Shown in pieces: positions 6,693 to 15,714 of a stretch of DNA of 64,000 nt. The position numbers and the translations under genes were made by a program. How positions within the stretch are numbered: position 1 is the first letter of the stretch; each line of letters opens with the position of its first letter. Source of the DNA: Pyrobaculum neutrophilum V24Sta (GTDB lineage: Archaea; Thermoproteota; Thermoprotei; Thermoproteales; Thermoproteaceae); the NCBI RefSeq assembly GCF_000019805.1, contig NC_010525.1:558001-622000 (forward strand), read 5' to 3'. The notes beneath the pieces were generated by a model. The model was not told where the DNA came from. It did no database searches and saw only the letters and a program-made list of their open reading frames with translations.

Positions 6693-7654
6693 TACTTGAG
6701 CAGAGCGGCTATGAGCTTTACGCCGTATCTAGGCCGCTTCGCCGCCGCCGTAAATAGGGTCTTCGCCGTGAGGTTCTCCTCTATGTAGTCCCTCAACACG
6801 GCGTCATCCGCGAGCTCGAGCAACGCCTCTCCCCTATTGAGCAACCTCTCGGCGAGCTTCAAAAGCCTCTTCTGGAACTCTATCTGCTCCACTATCTTCT
6901 TCACGGCCCGTCTGTAGCTATCCAGGGGGCGTTTTGTGGACAAGGCCTCGGCGAGGGCGATCGCCGAGAGCACCCCTGGGCGGATGCCCTCGCCGGTTAG
7001 AGGATACACGAGGCCCGCCGCCTCCCCCACCCTATAACCTCTGCCGTCGTGGAGAACCACCTTGGGGAACGCGGTGAATGGGGCGCCTCTGACATCCAGT
7101 ATTTGGCCTCCCCCGAGCCACCTCTCGACAAAGGCGTAGAGACGGGGGAGGGGGTTGTCTACGCCTAGGAAGCCGCCGCCCACGTTGTAAACACCGCCGT
7201 GGGGAAACGCCCAGTAGAAGCCGACGGCGTCTGGAGGGAATATAAAGTAGGCCGTCTCGTCTTCGAGCCTAGGGCCTTTGACGTATGCCCTAGCTATGTA
7301 TATCTTGTCGCCTAGGCTCTGGTAGGGACCCCCCGCGTTTACAACCACCTCGGGAGGGTCCTGGACCTGCGGCGCGGCCCTCATGGACTCCACCCACGCC
7401 CTCTTGTCGACTATGTACCACCTGGGCTTCGCGTACGCCACCTCCCCCACCTCCCTCTCCCAGTGGTAGAACTTGAACCGCTTGACCTTGTCCACGACAT
7501 ATCTCCCATCTACGAGGGGGGTCTCCACGGGCACCGCCTCGCCGCATGCCTTGAAGTAGCGGGGGCTGAGCTCCACGGCGGCGGCTCTGCCGTAGCTCTT
7601 TAAAAAGGCGGAGCCGGAGGGCCCCAGCCCCACCACCTTCGCTACCGGCTTCAT
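6692..7654 (-). CDS. Geranylgeranyl reductase-family flavoprotein
   Basis: 320 residues. An N-terminal dinucleotide-binding motif VVGLGPSGSAFLKSYG is followed by the family-typical KACGEAVP cysteine segment and the second FAD motif GEAAGLVYPLTGEGIRPG. The family reduces the geranylgeranyl chains of archaeal membrane lipids or related prenyl groups, using FAD. At 320 residues it is shorter than the approximately 390-450 of well-studied digeranylgeranylglycerophospholipid reductases, so the substrate is uncertain. Its ATG overlaps the stop of the CBS gene (TGATG), which suggests co-regulation. Confidence 0.85.
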   Translation of the reverse strand: MKPVAKVVGLGPSGSAFLKSYGRAAAVELSPRYFKACGEAVPVETPLVDGRYVVDKVKRFKFYHWEREVGEVAYAKPRWYIVDKRAWVESMRAAPQVQDPPEVVVNAGGPYQSLGDKIYIARAYVKGPRLEDETAYFIFPPDAVGFYWAFPHGGVYNVGGGFLGVDNPLPRLYAFVERWLGGGQILDVRGAPFTAFPKVVLHDGRGYRVGEAAGLVYPLTGEGIRPGVLSAIALAEALSTKRPLDSYRRAVKKIVEQIEFQKRLLKLAERLLNRGEALLELADDAVLRDYIEENLTAKTLFTAAAKRPRYGVKLIAALLK

Positions 7655-8079
7655 CAAGCCGACATGCCGGGCTCAAATGTCCAGTCGTAGTAGCTGGCTA
7701 TTTCCCTAAGCGCCGAGTCCTCCCTGAGGATATCCCTTATGGACAACACGCCGTAGAGCCGCCCCTCCCTGGTCACCACGACGTGTCTAATGCCGTACCT
7801 CCTGAAGGCCTCAGCTGCTTTAGCAACGCTCTCTCTATAGTCCAGGGCAACGACGTTTTTCGTGGCTATCACCTCGCAGGGCTCCTCTAGGCTGACCCCC
7901 TGCGCCACGGCTCTAACTATGTCCCGCTCCGACACAACCCCCACCACCCTGTGGGGGTTGCCAGGTTCTACCAACACCACGAGACCCACCCTCCTCTCCG
8001 CCATCAGCCTAGCCACCTCTCTGATGGGGGTGGAGGGGTAGGCCTTCACCACGTCCACCTTGGCAAAATCGCCTAACAT
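7654..8079 (-). CDS. Two-CBS-domain protein
   Basis: 141 residues, two CBS repeats. Repeat 1 contains RRVGLVVLVEPGNPHRVVGVV and repeat 2 contains GIRHVVVTREGRLYGVLS followed by IRDILRED. It is similar in length and motif spacing to the CBS protein at 2258, and the two are probably paralogues. It is the first gene of an operon with the geranylgeranyl reductase and may sense adenylate charge for it. GTATATTAAC at about 8099-8108 gives leaderless spacing to the ATG at 8079. Confidence 0.9.
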   Translation of the reverse strand: MLGDFAKVDVVKAYPSTPIREVARLMAERRVGLVVLVEPGNPHRVVGVVSERDIVRAVAQGVSLEEPCEVIATKNVVALDYRESVAKAAEAFRRYGIRHVVVTREGRLYGVLSIRDILREDSALREIASYYDWTFEPGMSA

Positions 8080-8115
8080 GTGGATACCCCCATCTGGAGT
8101 TAATATACGATTCGG

Positions 8116-8295
8116 CTATGGGGGGAGGCGCATTATCGCCTTCCTCACCGTCCTCCCGTCGGGGAGCTTAAACAGCGCTATGACCACCCCCGGCTTGCCG
8201 GGCGGCTGGAGGACCCAGGCCTTGCTGGGCCTAAGCCAGTACCTCTTCCCGCCGTACTCCACCTCGTACTCCCTGTTTAAGATCTCCTCTGCCAT
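8116..8295 (-). CDS. Small hypothetical protein, 59 aa
   Basis: Begins [20 protein letters not shown] and ends MRLPP. The sequence alternates charged and beta-prone stretches ([28 protein letters not shown]), suggesting a compact beta-barrel or SH3-like fold, though no family is recognised. A second ATG codon two residues upstream (8301) is possible. GCTTATAAAC at about 8318-8327 favours 8295. That promoter overlaps the stop codon of the upstream gene at 8317. Confidence 0.7.
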   Translation of the reverse strand: MAEEILNREYEVEYGGKRYWLRPSKAWVLQPPGKPGVVIALFKLPDGRTVRKAIMRLPP

Positions 8296-8316
8296 GTACA
8301 ACGATGCTCCCCCAGC

Positions 8317-8811
8317 TTATAAACTATCGCCCACCTTTATCACGACGTCGGCCTCGGCGTCGGCCGGCTGGAATATGGAGTCGATGAGCTCGCCCAGGGG
8401 GCCCTCCACCCTCGCGATCACCATCTTGTGCACATACCGCCGCGCTCCAAGCAACGGCGCTCCTGAACAAGCAATGCCTACGTCGAAGGGGCCGAACTCC
8501 TTGAAGACGTCTTCCGCGGTCCAGCCCCCCTCCAACATCACCAAAGCCACCCTATCTGGCAGGGCGGCGACGCCGTCGACGACGGCTGTGTTTTCGAAGG
8601 GGCCTACGGCTACCACATACGGCGCTATGAACAACACATCGCCGTGCCAGCCGCAGGGGTATGTGAACACGAGAGCTCTGGCGGGGGATAGGCGGGCGAT
8701 CTCCTCCAGTATCAAGGCCCTCTGCCTCTGTAGAAGCACCGTGAGGGCTCTGTAGAGCTTGAGGGTCCTCTCGTCGCGCCACTCCCTCGAGTATACCACG
8801 AGCCTCCTCAC
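8317..8811 (-). CDS. Hypothetical protein, 164 aa
   Basis: No family recognised. The protein is alpha/beta with repeated hydrophobic strands ([56 protein letters not shown]), a pattern resembling a small Rossmann-like fold, and has two internal cysteines. GTATGTTCATAG-type membrane segments are absent. The frame opens at GTG 8823, but the TATA-like GCTATAAAAA (8831-8840) fits a leaderless GTG at 8811. Divergent from aIF5B. Confidence 0.65.
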   Translation of the reverse strand: MRRLVVYSREWRDERTLKLYRALTVLLQRQRALILEEIARLSPARALVFTYPCGWHGDVLFIAPYVVAVGPFENTAVVDGVAALPDRVALVMLEGGWTAEDVFKEFGPFDVGIACSGAPLLGARRYVHKMVIARVEGPLGELIDSIFQPADAEADVVIKVGDSL

Positions 8812-8830
8812 GTCTTTCCACACACGCGGC

Positions 8831-8859
8831 TTTTTATAGCCGGCGGCAAAGATTTATAA
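8831..8859. promoter_or_regulatory. Divergent promoters of the 8317 gene and aIF5B
   Basis: GCTATAAAAA on the minus strand (8840-8831) serves the gene ending at 8317, and ATTTATAA (8852-8859) lies 25 bases before the aIF5B ATG. The two boxes are only about 20 bases apart, so binding of TBP/TFB at one may hinder the other. Confidence 0.55.
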
Positions 8860-8879
8860 CTAGCCGCGGCGGTTTGGCC

Positions 8880-10649
8880 ATGGCCGTTAGATCGCCCTTT
8901 GTCGTCGTCATGGGCCACGTAGACGTGGGCAAGACCCTTCTGCTCGACAAAATAAGGGGCACCTCGGTGGCCTACAGAGAGCCGGGGATGATAACACAGC
9001 ACATAGGCATGAGCTTCGTCCCGTGGCAGGCGGTGGAGAAGTACGCGGGTCCTCTAGTGGATAGGCTGAAGCTGAGGGGGAAGATCTGGATACCGGGCTT
9101 CCTGTTTATTGATACGCCGGGGCACGCCGCCTTCTCAAACCTCCGCAAACGCGGCGGATCTGTCGCAGACCTCGCCATTTTGGTCGTGGACATAACCTCG
9201 GGCCTTGAGGACCAGGGGGTGGAGTCGCTTAAGCTCATCCAGAGCCGCGGCGTCCCCTTCGTCATAGCTGCTAACAAGCTGGACAGGGTATACGGGTGGA
9301 AGTCCGTGGAGAACAGGCCGTTTCTAACCGCGGTGGAGGACCAAGAGTGGCACGCCATAGCTACCCTCGAGGAATCCATTGGAAAGCTCGTGGAGCAGCT
9401 ATCCAAGCTGGGGGTCGAGGCAGATAGGTACGACAGAGTGAGAGACTTCGGCAGGCAGGTGCCTATAGTTCCAACAAGCGCCGTAACCGGCGAGGGCATA
9501 GCCGACCTCCTGCTGGTGCTGGCGGGGGTAAGCCAGAGGTTCATCCCCAGGGACAAGCTCACCGTTAGGCCAGGCCCCGCACGCGGCGTCGTTATGGAGG
9601 TGAAGGAGGAGAGGGGGTTGGGCGTCGTCGCAGATGCCATATTGTACGACGGCGTGTTGAAAAAGGGCGACACTGTCGTCACGGCTGGTATAGACGGGCC
9701 GAGGGTAGCCAAGGTGAGGATGTTGGTAATGCCGAAGCCGCTGGAGGAGATGCGGGACCCGGAGGACCGCTATATGGCTGTGGAGGAGGTTAAGGCCGCC
9801 GCCGGCGTCCGCATCGTAGCCGACGGCCTAGAGGGCGTCGTGGCGGGCGCCCCCCTGATGGCGGTGAGAGACCCAGGCGAGGTGCAGGAGGCCGTCAAGG
9901 TGGTTGGGGAAGAGATCTCGGAGATAAAGATAGAGACCGATAGAGAGGGCGTAATAGTGAGAGCCGACACCTTCGGCACGCTGGAGAGCACCGTGCTATT
10001 CCTCAGACAACAGGGGGTGCCCATTAGGAAAGCGGACGTGGGCCCCCCCACGCACAAAGACGTAGTGGAGGCGGTCTTAAGCAGGAGGAAGAACCCGGCG
10101 TACGGCGTGATCCTGGCCTTCAACGTCAAAACGCCGCCGGAGGTTGAGAAGGAGGCTATGTCCTCCGGCGTGAAGATAATAAGGGGGGAGATACTCTACC
10201 GGATATTCGACGAATACATCAAGTGGTCCCAGGAGGTCAAGACTAAGACGGTGGAGCAGATCCTGTCTCAGATGACTAGGCCTGGGAAGATCCAGATACT
10301 GCCGGGGTACGTCTTCAGGAGGAGCAACCCCGCCATAGTGGGGGTGAAGGTGCTGGCCGGCACGATAAAGCCGGGGGTCACCCTCGTGAAAGACGGAAAG
10401 GAGGTGGGGCGCGTCATGCAGATCCAGAAGTCGGGCAAGCCCGTGGGGGAAGCCGCCGCCGGAGACGAGGTGGCGGTCTCTATCCAGGGGGATGTGATGG
10501 TGGGGAGGCAGATAAAGGAGGGCGACGTCTTGTACGTCTATGTGCCAGACGAGCAGGCCCGCCAGTGGCTATTCCAGTACAAGCAGTACCTAAGGGAGGA
10601 CGAGCTGAAGGCCCTCGAGGAGTTCCTAAAGGCGGGGAGAAGGAGGTGA
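8880..10649 (+). CDS. infB: Translation initiation factor aIF5B (IF2-like GTPase)
   Basis: 589 residues. GTPase motifs are G1 GHVDVGKT, G3 DTPGHAAF and G4 ANKLD, followed by beta-barrel domain II, an alpha/beta domain III and a C-terminal barrel (residues about 450-560). It promotes subunit joining and positions initiator tRNA. The alternative TTG two codons upstream is rejected because the ATG at 8880 is 25 bases from ATTTATAA. It ends six bases before the tRNA-Leu gene on the other strand. Confidence 0.97.
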   Translation: MAVRSPFVVVMGHVDVGKTLLLDKIRGTSVAYREPGMITQHIGMSFVPWQAVEKYAGPLVDRLKLRGKIWIPGFLFIDTPGHAAFSNLRKRGGSVADLAILVVDITSGLEDQGVESLKLIQSRGVPFVIAANKLDRVYGWKSVENRPFLTAVEDQEWHAIATLEESIGKLVEQLSKLGVEADRYDRVRDFGRQVPIVPTSAVTGEGIADLLLVLAGVSQRFIPRDKLTVRPGPARGVVMEVKEERGLGVVADAILYDGVLKKGDTVVTAGIDGPRVAKVRMLVMPKPLEEMRDPEDRYMAVEEVKAAAGVRIVADGLEGVVAGAPLMAVRDPGEVQEAVKVVGEEISEIKIETDREGVIVRADTFGTLESTVLFLRQQGVPIRKADVGPPTHKDVVEAVLSRRKNPAYGVILAFNVKTPPEVEKEAMSSGVKIIRGEILYRIFDEYIKWSQEVKTKTVEQILSQMTRPGKIQILPGYVFRRSNPAIVGVKVLAGTIKPGVTLVKDGKEVGRVMQIQKSGKPVGEAAAGDEVAVSIQGDVMVGRQIKEGDVLYVYVPDEQARQWLFQYKQYLREDELKALEEFLKAGRRR

Positions 10650-10654
10650 CGGGG

Positions 10655-10742
10655 TGGTGCGGGGGGTGGGATTTGAACCCACGCAGGCCTACGCCACAGG
10701 GTCTTGAGCCCTGCCCCTTTGGCCTGGCTCGGGCACCCCCGC
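10655..10742 (-). tRNA. tRNA-Leu (CAA)
   Basis: Acceptor strands GCGGGGG and CCCCCGC pair fully. The anticodon stem CAGGG/CCCTG encloses loop CTCAAGA (anticodon CAA), a long variable arm follows, and the T-arm contains GTTCAAATC. The 3' CCA is encoded (10655-10657). No intron is needed. Length is 85 nt plus CCA. A TATA-like CTTAAAAG on the minus strand lies about 25-35 bases upstream, inside the end of the GTPase gene. Confidence 0.95.
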
Positions 10743-10752
10743 CACTTCCGCC

Positions 10753-11256
10753 TTATCTAGAGACTTTTAAGTTTAACTCCCTCAAGCCCGCGCGGATCGG
10801 CTCCACTACCTTGTCGTAGCTATCCCTTAAAGCGGATATGTAAAACACGCCCACCGCCTCTACAGCCCGCGCCACCTCCTCGCCTCTGACCAGCGGCCCC
10901 GCCAGATCCACCTTATTGCCCACGACCACGGACCTCCTATACGGCTTCACCAGCCGCCCCCTAAGGTGGCTGTTGATCTCCAGCAACGCGTGGAGGGTGT
11001 TGACGTCGGTCACATCATACATAAAAACCGCTAGGTCGAAGTAGAAAGGCCAAGCCCTGGCGAGCGCGTCGGCCACCTCCAGGGCCTTGTCCCCCGGGAT
11101 GTCCACTATACAGAGGGGAATCCCCTCCAGAGACCACCGGTAGATCCCAGGCCTCAACGTGGTTTTAGGCTGTACAGGAACCCCCACAAGCCTGTATATA
11201 TAGGTGGTCTTGCCGACCCCTCCAACGCCGAGCACAACCGCCAGCAGACATCTCAT
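10753..11256 (-). CDS. Small Ras-like GTPase
   Basis: 167 residues with G1 GVGGVGKTT (residues 10-18), G3 VDIPGDK, G4 VGNKVD and a G5-like ISALRD, so it should bind and hydrolyse GTP. Archaeal small GTPases of this size resemble the Rab/Arf/MglA class. The longer frame to 11385 is rejected because it overlaps the upstream gene; the ATG at 11256 overlaps that gene's stop (ATGA). Co-transcribed with a dual-specificity-type phosphatase. Confidence 0.85.
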   Translation of the reverse strand: MRCLLAVVLGVGGVGKTTYIYRLVGVPVQPKTTLRPGIYRWSLEGIPLCIVDIPGDKALEVADALARAWPFYFDLAVFMYDVTDVNTLHALLEINSHLRGRLVKPYRRSVVVGNKVDLAGPLVRGEEVARAVEAVGVFYISALRDSYDKVVEPIRAGLRELNLKVSR

Positions 11257-11744
11257 GTACCTTGGCCACAGCGGCCGCGGGACGCCGCCTCCACCTCCAG
11301 AATTGCGTAGTACTGGAGCTCTGTGATTGCGATGGCTGGGTTCACCGCCTCCACTCTTCTTATCGCATCGTCTGCGCCCATGCACCTCTTCGCCGCTAGA
11401 TACGCCGCTAGAGCGGTGGGCGTCCTCCCCATCCCCCCTACGCAGTGCACCACCACAGGCCCCCTCCTCAGCTCCTCATCTATCAGCTCCACAAGCGCCA
11501 GGAGGTCCCTAGGCGGATAGCCGTCGGGAGTAGGCCAGTGGATCCAATCTACGCCTTGCCGGCGGAGTACGTCGCGGAACTCCGGGAGCGACCAGCCGCC
11601 GTAGTACTCAATTTCCCAAGCCTCTGCAAGCGTGACGACGGATTTTACACCGAGGGAGATCCACCTCTCTACGTCGCTCCGCCTCGGCATACACGAGCCG
11701 CCGAGGTTCTCCACCACCCAGTAGGGACACTCCACTCTCCCCAC
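11253..11744 (-). CDS. Dual-specificity/tyrosine protein phosphatase
   Basis: 163 residues with the cysteine-phosphatase signature HCVGGMGRT (catalytic Cys about residue 101, Arg about 107) and a likely general acid Asp in WPTPDGYPP (about 74). The core is the size of the small DSP family. It hydrolyses phosphotyrosine or other phospho-monoesters. The frame opens at TTG 11759, but TTTATA at 11764-11769 fits a leaderless GTG at 11744. It forms an operon with the small GTPase. Confidence 0.85.
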   Translation of the reverse strand: MGRVECPYWVVENLGGSCMPRRSDVERWISLGVKSVVTLAEAWEIEYYGGWSLPEFRDVLRRQGVDWIHWPTPDGYPPRDLLALVELIDEELRRGPVVVHCVGGMGRTPTALAAYLAAKRCMGADDAIRRVEAVNPAIAITELQYYAILEVEAASRGRCGQGT

Positions 11745-11771
11745 GGCATTAGATGGCAACTCCTTTATAGG

Positions 11772-12998
11772 CTATAGCTTGAAAAGTGCGGAAAATGTCC
11801 CAAGCCCGGCCGCCTCCCCTATGAGGAGCGCGCCGAGGGCTATCGAGGCTATGCCAACGGCGTATTCAAGCCTTCTGCCCCACGCCGCCCACTTCATGCT
11901 CCTAGACGCCCGGCCCGCGCCCCTCTTCAGAGCCCCCACCAGGAGGTGGATAACGACGGCGAGGCCCGCGGCGTAGGCCAAAGTCGAGACGAAAAGCGCT
12001 ATGTAGTTACCGCTTAGTGCTGAAGCCACGAAGTTCGCCACAACGACGGCTCCGAAAAACGGAGCTATACAGGGGGTCCACACCGCGCCGAGGGAGGCGC
12101 CTAGGAGCACGTCGCCGGCTCTGCCCACGGCGCGTTTTGACGCCTTGTAGGCCGACGTCTGGAACCTAGAGGCCCACAAGACGAAGGATCTGTTCAACCT
12201 CTCCACCACCAGCACAAGGCCCATGGCAATTAACACGGCTCCTCCCACGAGGTACAGCGCCGTGTTGACCGCCTGCCCCACCCACGAGGCTAGCGCGGTA
12301 ACCGCGGTGGCTAGAGCCGCAAAGGAGGCGGCCATGCCGGCAAGAACCAGAGGCAGACTCCGCCTAGCTAGATACGTAGTAGCGGCGATCGTAAGCACAG
12401 GTAGAACACAAGGCGAGAAGACGCTGGCTGCTCCCGCCGCAAAAGATGCGGCAAGTTGAACCGCGACGTTGGGCGTAGGTTGAGGCGCCTGCTGGGGCGC
12501 TTGCTGGGGGGTCTTCTGCGCCGCGCCGTAGGCCATCTTCACGAATTCTAGAAAGGTGGGCACATCGGCGGCCCCGATCATGACAAAGGTCACGTGTAGC
12601 TTGCCGTCTTTCACATATCCCATAACCAGCGTGGGGGTTCCCACCACCGGGATCCTCTGGGGGCCCGAGGCCCGCTGTACAGAAAGCGACCTTTCGTAGT
12701 AGATGTAGACCTGGCCGTCTGCCACCACGTCGAGGCTCCGGAGTAGGTACTTGGAAAGGTCGATGGAGATAAGCCTAACTCCCTTGAGAGCCGCGGCGAC
12801 TTGGCCGTTTGGGAAGACTTGGGTCTTCATATATATACAGCCTGGGCAGTCGGGCTGGTGGATAAATATCAAGACGGGGCCCTCCCCCAGGGCGTTGGCG
12901 AGGTCCTGCGCAGAGTTGACGTCTATAAACTGGAGCTGTCCTATCTGCAACGCCAACACAAGAGCTGACGCTATCAGCAGAGCCGTCAACGCCCTCAT
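11772..12998 (-). CDS. Thioredoxin-CcdA (DsbD-like) fusion
   Basis: 408 residues. A signal peptide or anchor (residues 1-20) is followed by a thioredoxin-fold domain with active site CPGC (51-54) and cis-Pro region GTPTLV (120-125), a Gln/Pro linker (160-178), and a six-helix CcdA/DsbD membrane domain carrying the paired cysteines FSPCVLP (Cys197) and WTPCIAP (Cys310). It should move reducing equivalents from cytoplasmic thioredoxin to the cell exterior. In bacterial DsbD the thioredoxin domain is C-terminal; here it is N-terminal. Confidence 0.9.
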   Translation of the reverse strand: MRALTALLIASALVLALQIGQLQFIDVNSAQDLANALGEGPVLIFIHQPDCPGCIYMKTQVFPNGQVAAALKGVRLISIDLSKYLLRSLDVVADGQVYIYYERSLSVQRASGPQRIPVVGTPTLVMGYVKDGKLHVTFVMIGAADVPTFLEFVKMAYGAAQKTPQQAPQQAPQPTPNVAVQLAASFAAGAASVFSPCVLPVLTIAATTYLARRSLPLVLAGMAASFAALATAVTALASWVGQAVNTALYLVGGAVLIAMGLVLVVERLNRSFVLWASRFQTSAYKASKRAVGRAGDVLLGASLGAVWTPCIAPFFGAVVVANFVASALSGNYIALFVSTLAYAAGLAVVIHLLVGALKRGAGRASRSMKWAAWGRRLEYAVGIASIALGALLIGEAAGLGTFSALFKL

Positions 12999-13028
12999 CG
13001 TTTATGTGCCCGAACTTCCTATAAAAAC
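12999..13028. promoter_or_regulatory. Divergent promoters, thioredoxin-CcdA and MBL genes
   Basis: The 30-base gap holds CCTATAAAAACA next to the MBL start, centred about 25 bases from the minus-strand ATG at 12998, and CGTTTATG next to that ATG, centred about 26 bases before the plus-strand ATG at 13029. Each promoter therefore sits against the other gene's start codon. Confidence 0.55.
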
Positions 13029-13643
13029 ATGGAAGTCGAGGTGGTCACCGCCGGGCCCCTTGAGACCAACACATATCTCGTCTGTAGAGGTGACGAGTGT
13101 CTAGTGATAGACCCAGCCGAGGCCGCGCCGGTCGTTAAAGCGCTTGGGCGTAGAGGCGTCGCCGCGGTTGTGGCTACCCACCTCCACTTCGACCACGTCT
13201 CAGGCGTGGGGGAGCTGGTTAAGCTCTACAACGCGCCGTTTTACGCGCACCCCGCCGACTGGGCCGTGTATAGAGAGTTGAACGAGGTGGCGGTCCGCTG
13301 GGGATTCGGCGTGCCTGATATCCCTGAGCCCAAGCCCACGCCGCGGAGGCTCTGGGATCTCGACGTGTTACATACGCCGGGTCACACGCCGGGCTCGATT
13401 TCGCTAGTGGCAGAGGGCTTCGTCTTCACAGGCGACACCCTCTTCAGAAGGTCCGTTGGTAGGACAGATCTACCGCTAGGCGACTGGAGAGCGCTCACAG
13501 CGTCGGTCTGCGCGCTGTATCAACTGCCCAAACACTACCTGGCGTATCCGGGACACGGCCCCGCCACGACCATAGGCGAGGAGGCCTCAGGCAACCCCTT
13601 CATTAGGCACAGCCAATGCAACACGTTGAACAGTACGGCATAG
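13029..13643 (+). CDS. Glyoxalase II-like metallo-beta-lactamase hydrolase
   Basis: 204 residues. Zinc ligands are in THLHFDHVSG (about residues 54-63), LHTPGHTPGS (about 117-126), the bridging FTGDTLF and the late AYPGHGP. The compact length and ETNTYLV start match the glyoxalase II/hydroxyacylglutathione-hydrolase-like group; sulfur-dioxygenase relatives are also possible. Crenarchaea lack glutathione, so the natural thioester is unknown. Leaderless ATG at 13029, divergent from a disulfide-relay gene. Confidence 0.88.
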   Translation: MEVEVVTAGPLETNTYLVCRGDECLVIDPAEAAPVVKALGRRGVAAVVATHLHFDHVSGVGELVKLYNAPFYAHPADWAVYRELNEVAVRWGFGVPDIPEPKPTPRRLWDLDVLHTPGHTPGSISLVAEGFVFTGDTLFRRSVGRTDLPLGDWRALTASVCALYQLPKHYLAYPGHGPATTIGEEASGNPFIRHSQCNTLNSTA

Positions 13644-13778
13644 GCCCAGAGGCGCTCCGGAGGCCCGCTCTCCGGCCTCTCAAACGGGGCCCCGCCTTCG
13701 CGCCCTACGGCGTTTCTCTCAGAGAAGCCCGCGGTCTACGCCGGTTAACAAATATTAACGCGTGCCGCAACTCTAGTG

Positions 13779-14447
13779 ATGCAGACGGCCGTCAGAGCTA
13801 AGCTCCTCCAGTACCCCCCTCCGCCGGTCTTAACTCCTCAGCTGATCACCACGGTGTCTCTGATCTCCACAAGGCTCTACGGCCTCTTCGACCTCGGCGT
13901 CTTCCTCGCTAGGCTCGTAGAAGCCGGCGTGCAGAAGTTCGGCGACAGGCTCGACCCCTGCTGGCTCTACGTGGTTCTCCCCAACGGCTATAAACACTTC
14001 GCCTACTTCTCAAACGACGTGCCGGAGGCGTCGACGTATGCAACGCTGTACCCCGACCCCTATCTGGGGGCGTTGTTCATAGCTGGGTCGGGCCGTCGTG
14101 CGGCCTTTAGACCGCTGGGCAACGACTACCTAGACGGCCTTTTCGAGACGCTGGCGCAGAGCGAGGGGTGGAACATCCACGTGTCTAACTACGTTGAGTA
14201 CGAGAGCCACCAGAACAAACACGTCGTAGATAAGGAGTGTATCGTAGAGCGGCTAAAGTCCGTTTTGCCGAGGGAAGCCACCTACGAAAAAGACGCGTTG
14301 CTGAGCGTCCTCGTCCCCACCATGCCCCAGGCCTTCCTCACCGACCCCCAGCTGATGAAGCTGATCTCGCTGGGGCTGATGGAGTACCGCGAAACCACCA
14401 TCGTGCCTACCCAACTGTTGGTGTCTCTACTCGGGATGCTGTTTTAA
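13779..14447 (+). CDS. Hypothetical protein, 222 aa
   Basis: No family recognised. Begins MQTAVRAKLLQYPPPPVLTP. The first half is hydrophobic and helical, and the centre has an aromatic-rich region (WLYVVLPNGYKHFAYF). The remainder is soluble-looking with no membrane helix that is certain. The GTG immediately before (13776) is less likely, since AATATTAAC (about 13750-13758) is centred about 26 bases before the ATG. It is followed after 21 bases by the FAD oxidoreductase, which has its own promoter. Confidence 0.7.
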   Translation: MQTAVRAKLLQYPPPPVLTPQLITTVSLISTRLYGLFDLGVFLARLVEAGVQKFGDRLDPCWLYVVLPNGYKHFAYFSNDVPEASTYATLYPDPYLGALFIAGSGRRAAFRPLGNDYLDGLFETLAQSEGWNIHVSNYVEYESHQNKHVVDKECIVERLKSVLPREATYEKDALLSVLVPTMPQAFLTDPQLMKLISLGLMEYRETTIVPTQLLVSLLGMLF

Positions 14448-14468
14448 ACACACCACTGGCGTGCGGCT

Positions 14469-15497
14469 ATGAAGGCAGTGGTGGTGGGAGGCGGGATAGC
14501 CGGCGTATTCACCGCCTACTTCCTCAGGCAGGCTGGATTCGAGGTGGTGGGCGTCGGCGGCGAGGTGGCCTACCCGCTGGTGTCCCTGGTGCTTACTCTC
14601 TCGATGCCAAATCGGGAGGACGTGGAGCTGGCGGGGAGAAGCCTCGAAATATATAGGAGGTTTGTACAGCCGCGGGAGATAACCTCCGTGGACATACTCC
14701 CCAGGTGGGTAGATCTGTCGCGGCTGGCCACGCCCCACAGGGTGGCGGACTCGGTGGAGGGCATACGCCTGGAGGAGGGGGAGATGGCGGTCATCACGAG
14801 GGACTACCTGATACCGGTTAGAAAGGTGGTGAAGATGCTTAGGGAAGAGCTGGGCTTCAGAGACTCGTACGCGTTGCTGAAGGTGGAAGACGGCAGAGCA
14901 TATGTCGTGGCCGACGGGAGGAGGCTGGAGGGAGATGTCGTGGTGCTGGCGGCGGGGTACAGAAACAGCATACTGGCGAGGGAGGCCGGCATATCCCTGC
15001 CCCTTGCCCCCTACGAGTGCTACGCAGTGGTTTACATAGCCAGTAGGAAGATCTGGAGATACAGCGTAGGCGACTACGTCCTCGGTTGGTACGGGAGGCC
15101 GCTTGCGCCCCCCCTCTACGCGGCCGGAGACGGCTGCGGCCGCTACGGGCAGGGGCCTCCCCCCAACTACGTCCAGAGGATAACTAACCTGATAAGGCAG
15201 AGGGTCGGCAGAGTGGTGCCGCTCTATCTGAAGACCGGCTACTGCGAGGTGGCCCCCCACGGGGGGCCTCTATACGGGAGGCATCCAGAGGTCCAGAACC
15301 TCTATGTGATAGGCGGCTTCAACGGCTACGGCGCCATGGTTGGGCCAGCTCTCGCGGAGCGGCTCGCCGACCTCATAGCCGGGCAGGGGAGAGATGATCC
15401 CTACCGGCTTGAGAGATACATGGGTACAACAAGCTTTGACCCCTGCGCCGTTTCCGAGCGCCACGACTGGGGCGCCGTCTTGCTACGCAATGCTTAA
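14469..15497 (+). CDS. FAD-dependent oxidoreductase of the D-amino-acid-oxidase family
   Basis: 342 residues. The N-terminal VVVGGGIAGVFTAYFLRQAG is a classical FAD beta-alpha-beta motif. The C-terminal LYVIGGFNGYGAMVGPALAE matches the DAO/glycine-oxidase/sarcosine-oxidase family. It would oxidise a secondary amine or amino acid; the substrate is not evident. The GTTTTAAAC box (14441-14449) is centred 24 bases before the ATG. The next genes downstream are a ribbon-helix-helix protein and an exporter. Confidence 0.85.
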   Translation: MKAVVVGGGIAGVFTAYFLRQAGFEVVGVGGEVAYPLVSLVLTLSMPNREDVELAGRSLEIYRRFVQPREITSVDILPRWVDLSRLATPHRVADSVEGIRLEEGEMAVITRDYLIPVRKVVKMLREELGFRDSYALLKVEDGRAYVVADGRRLEGDVVVLAAGYRNSILAREAGISLPLAPYECYAVVYIASRKIWRYSVGDYVLGWYGRPLAPPLYAAGDGCGRYGQGPPPNYVQRITNLIRQRVGRVVPLYLKTGYCEVAPHGGPLYGRHPEVQNLYVIGGFNGYGAMVGPALAERLADLIAGQGRDDPYRLERYMGTTSFDPCAVSERHDWGAVLLRNA

Positions 15498-15520
15498 AAG
15501 ACAGTCAAAATAGCTACGCC

Positions 15521-15685
15521 GTGGAGAAAAGCCGAGAGAAGATGGTGTTGATATCCTTCCACGTGCCCCAGTCCTACGTCGACGTTTTAGACGAGCTGGT
15601 TAAGATGGGGCTTTATCCAAGCAGAAGCGAGGCCATAAGAGCCGCTCTAAGGGAGCTTCTGAGCAAGTATAAACTAGACGGCTAG
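15521..15685 (+). CDS. Ribbon-helix-helix (CopG-type) DNA-binding protein
   Basis: 54-residue protein with GTG start. It shows the RHH layout: beta-strand MVLISFHVPQ, helix VDVLDELVKMG, the turn YPSRSEAIRAA typical of the family, and final helix RELLSKYKL. RHH proteins bind DNA as dimers and often repress neighbouring genes. TGCTTAAAAG (15491-15500) is centred 26 bases before the GTG, indicating a leaderless mRNA. Sitting between the FAD oxidoreductase and the exporter, it may regulate either. Confidence 0.85.
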   Translation: MEKSREKMVLISFHVPQSYVDVLDELVKMGLYPSRSEAIRAALRELLSKYKLDG

Positions 15686-15714
15686 ATTTATAGACCTCGG
15701 CCCCCCACCCCCCG

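Noticed and set aside
13616-13801. 61-codon frame at the 3' end of the glyoxalase-like gene
   Set aside because: Mostly antisense or out-of-frame to known genes and contains the promoter of the next gene.
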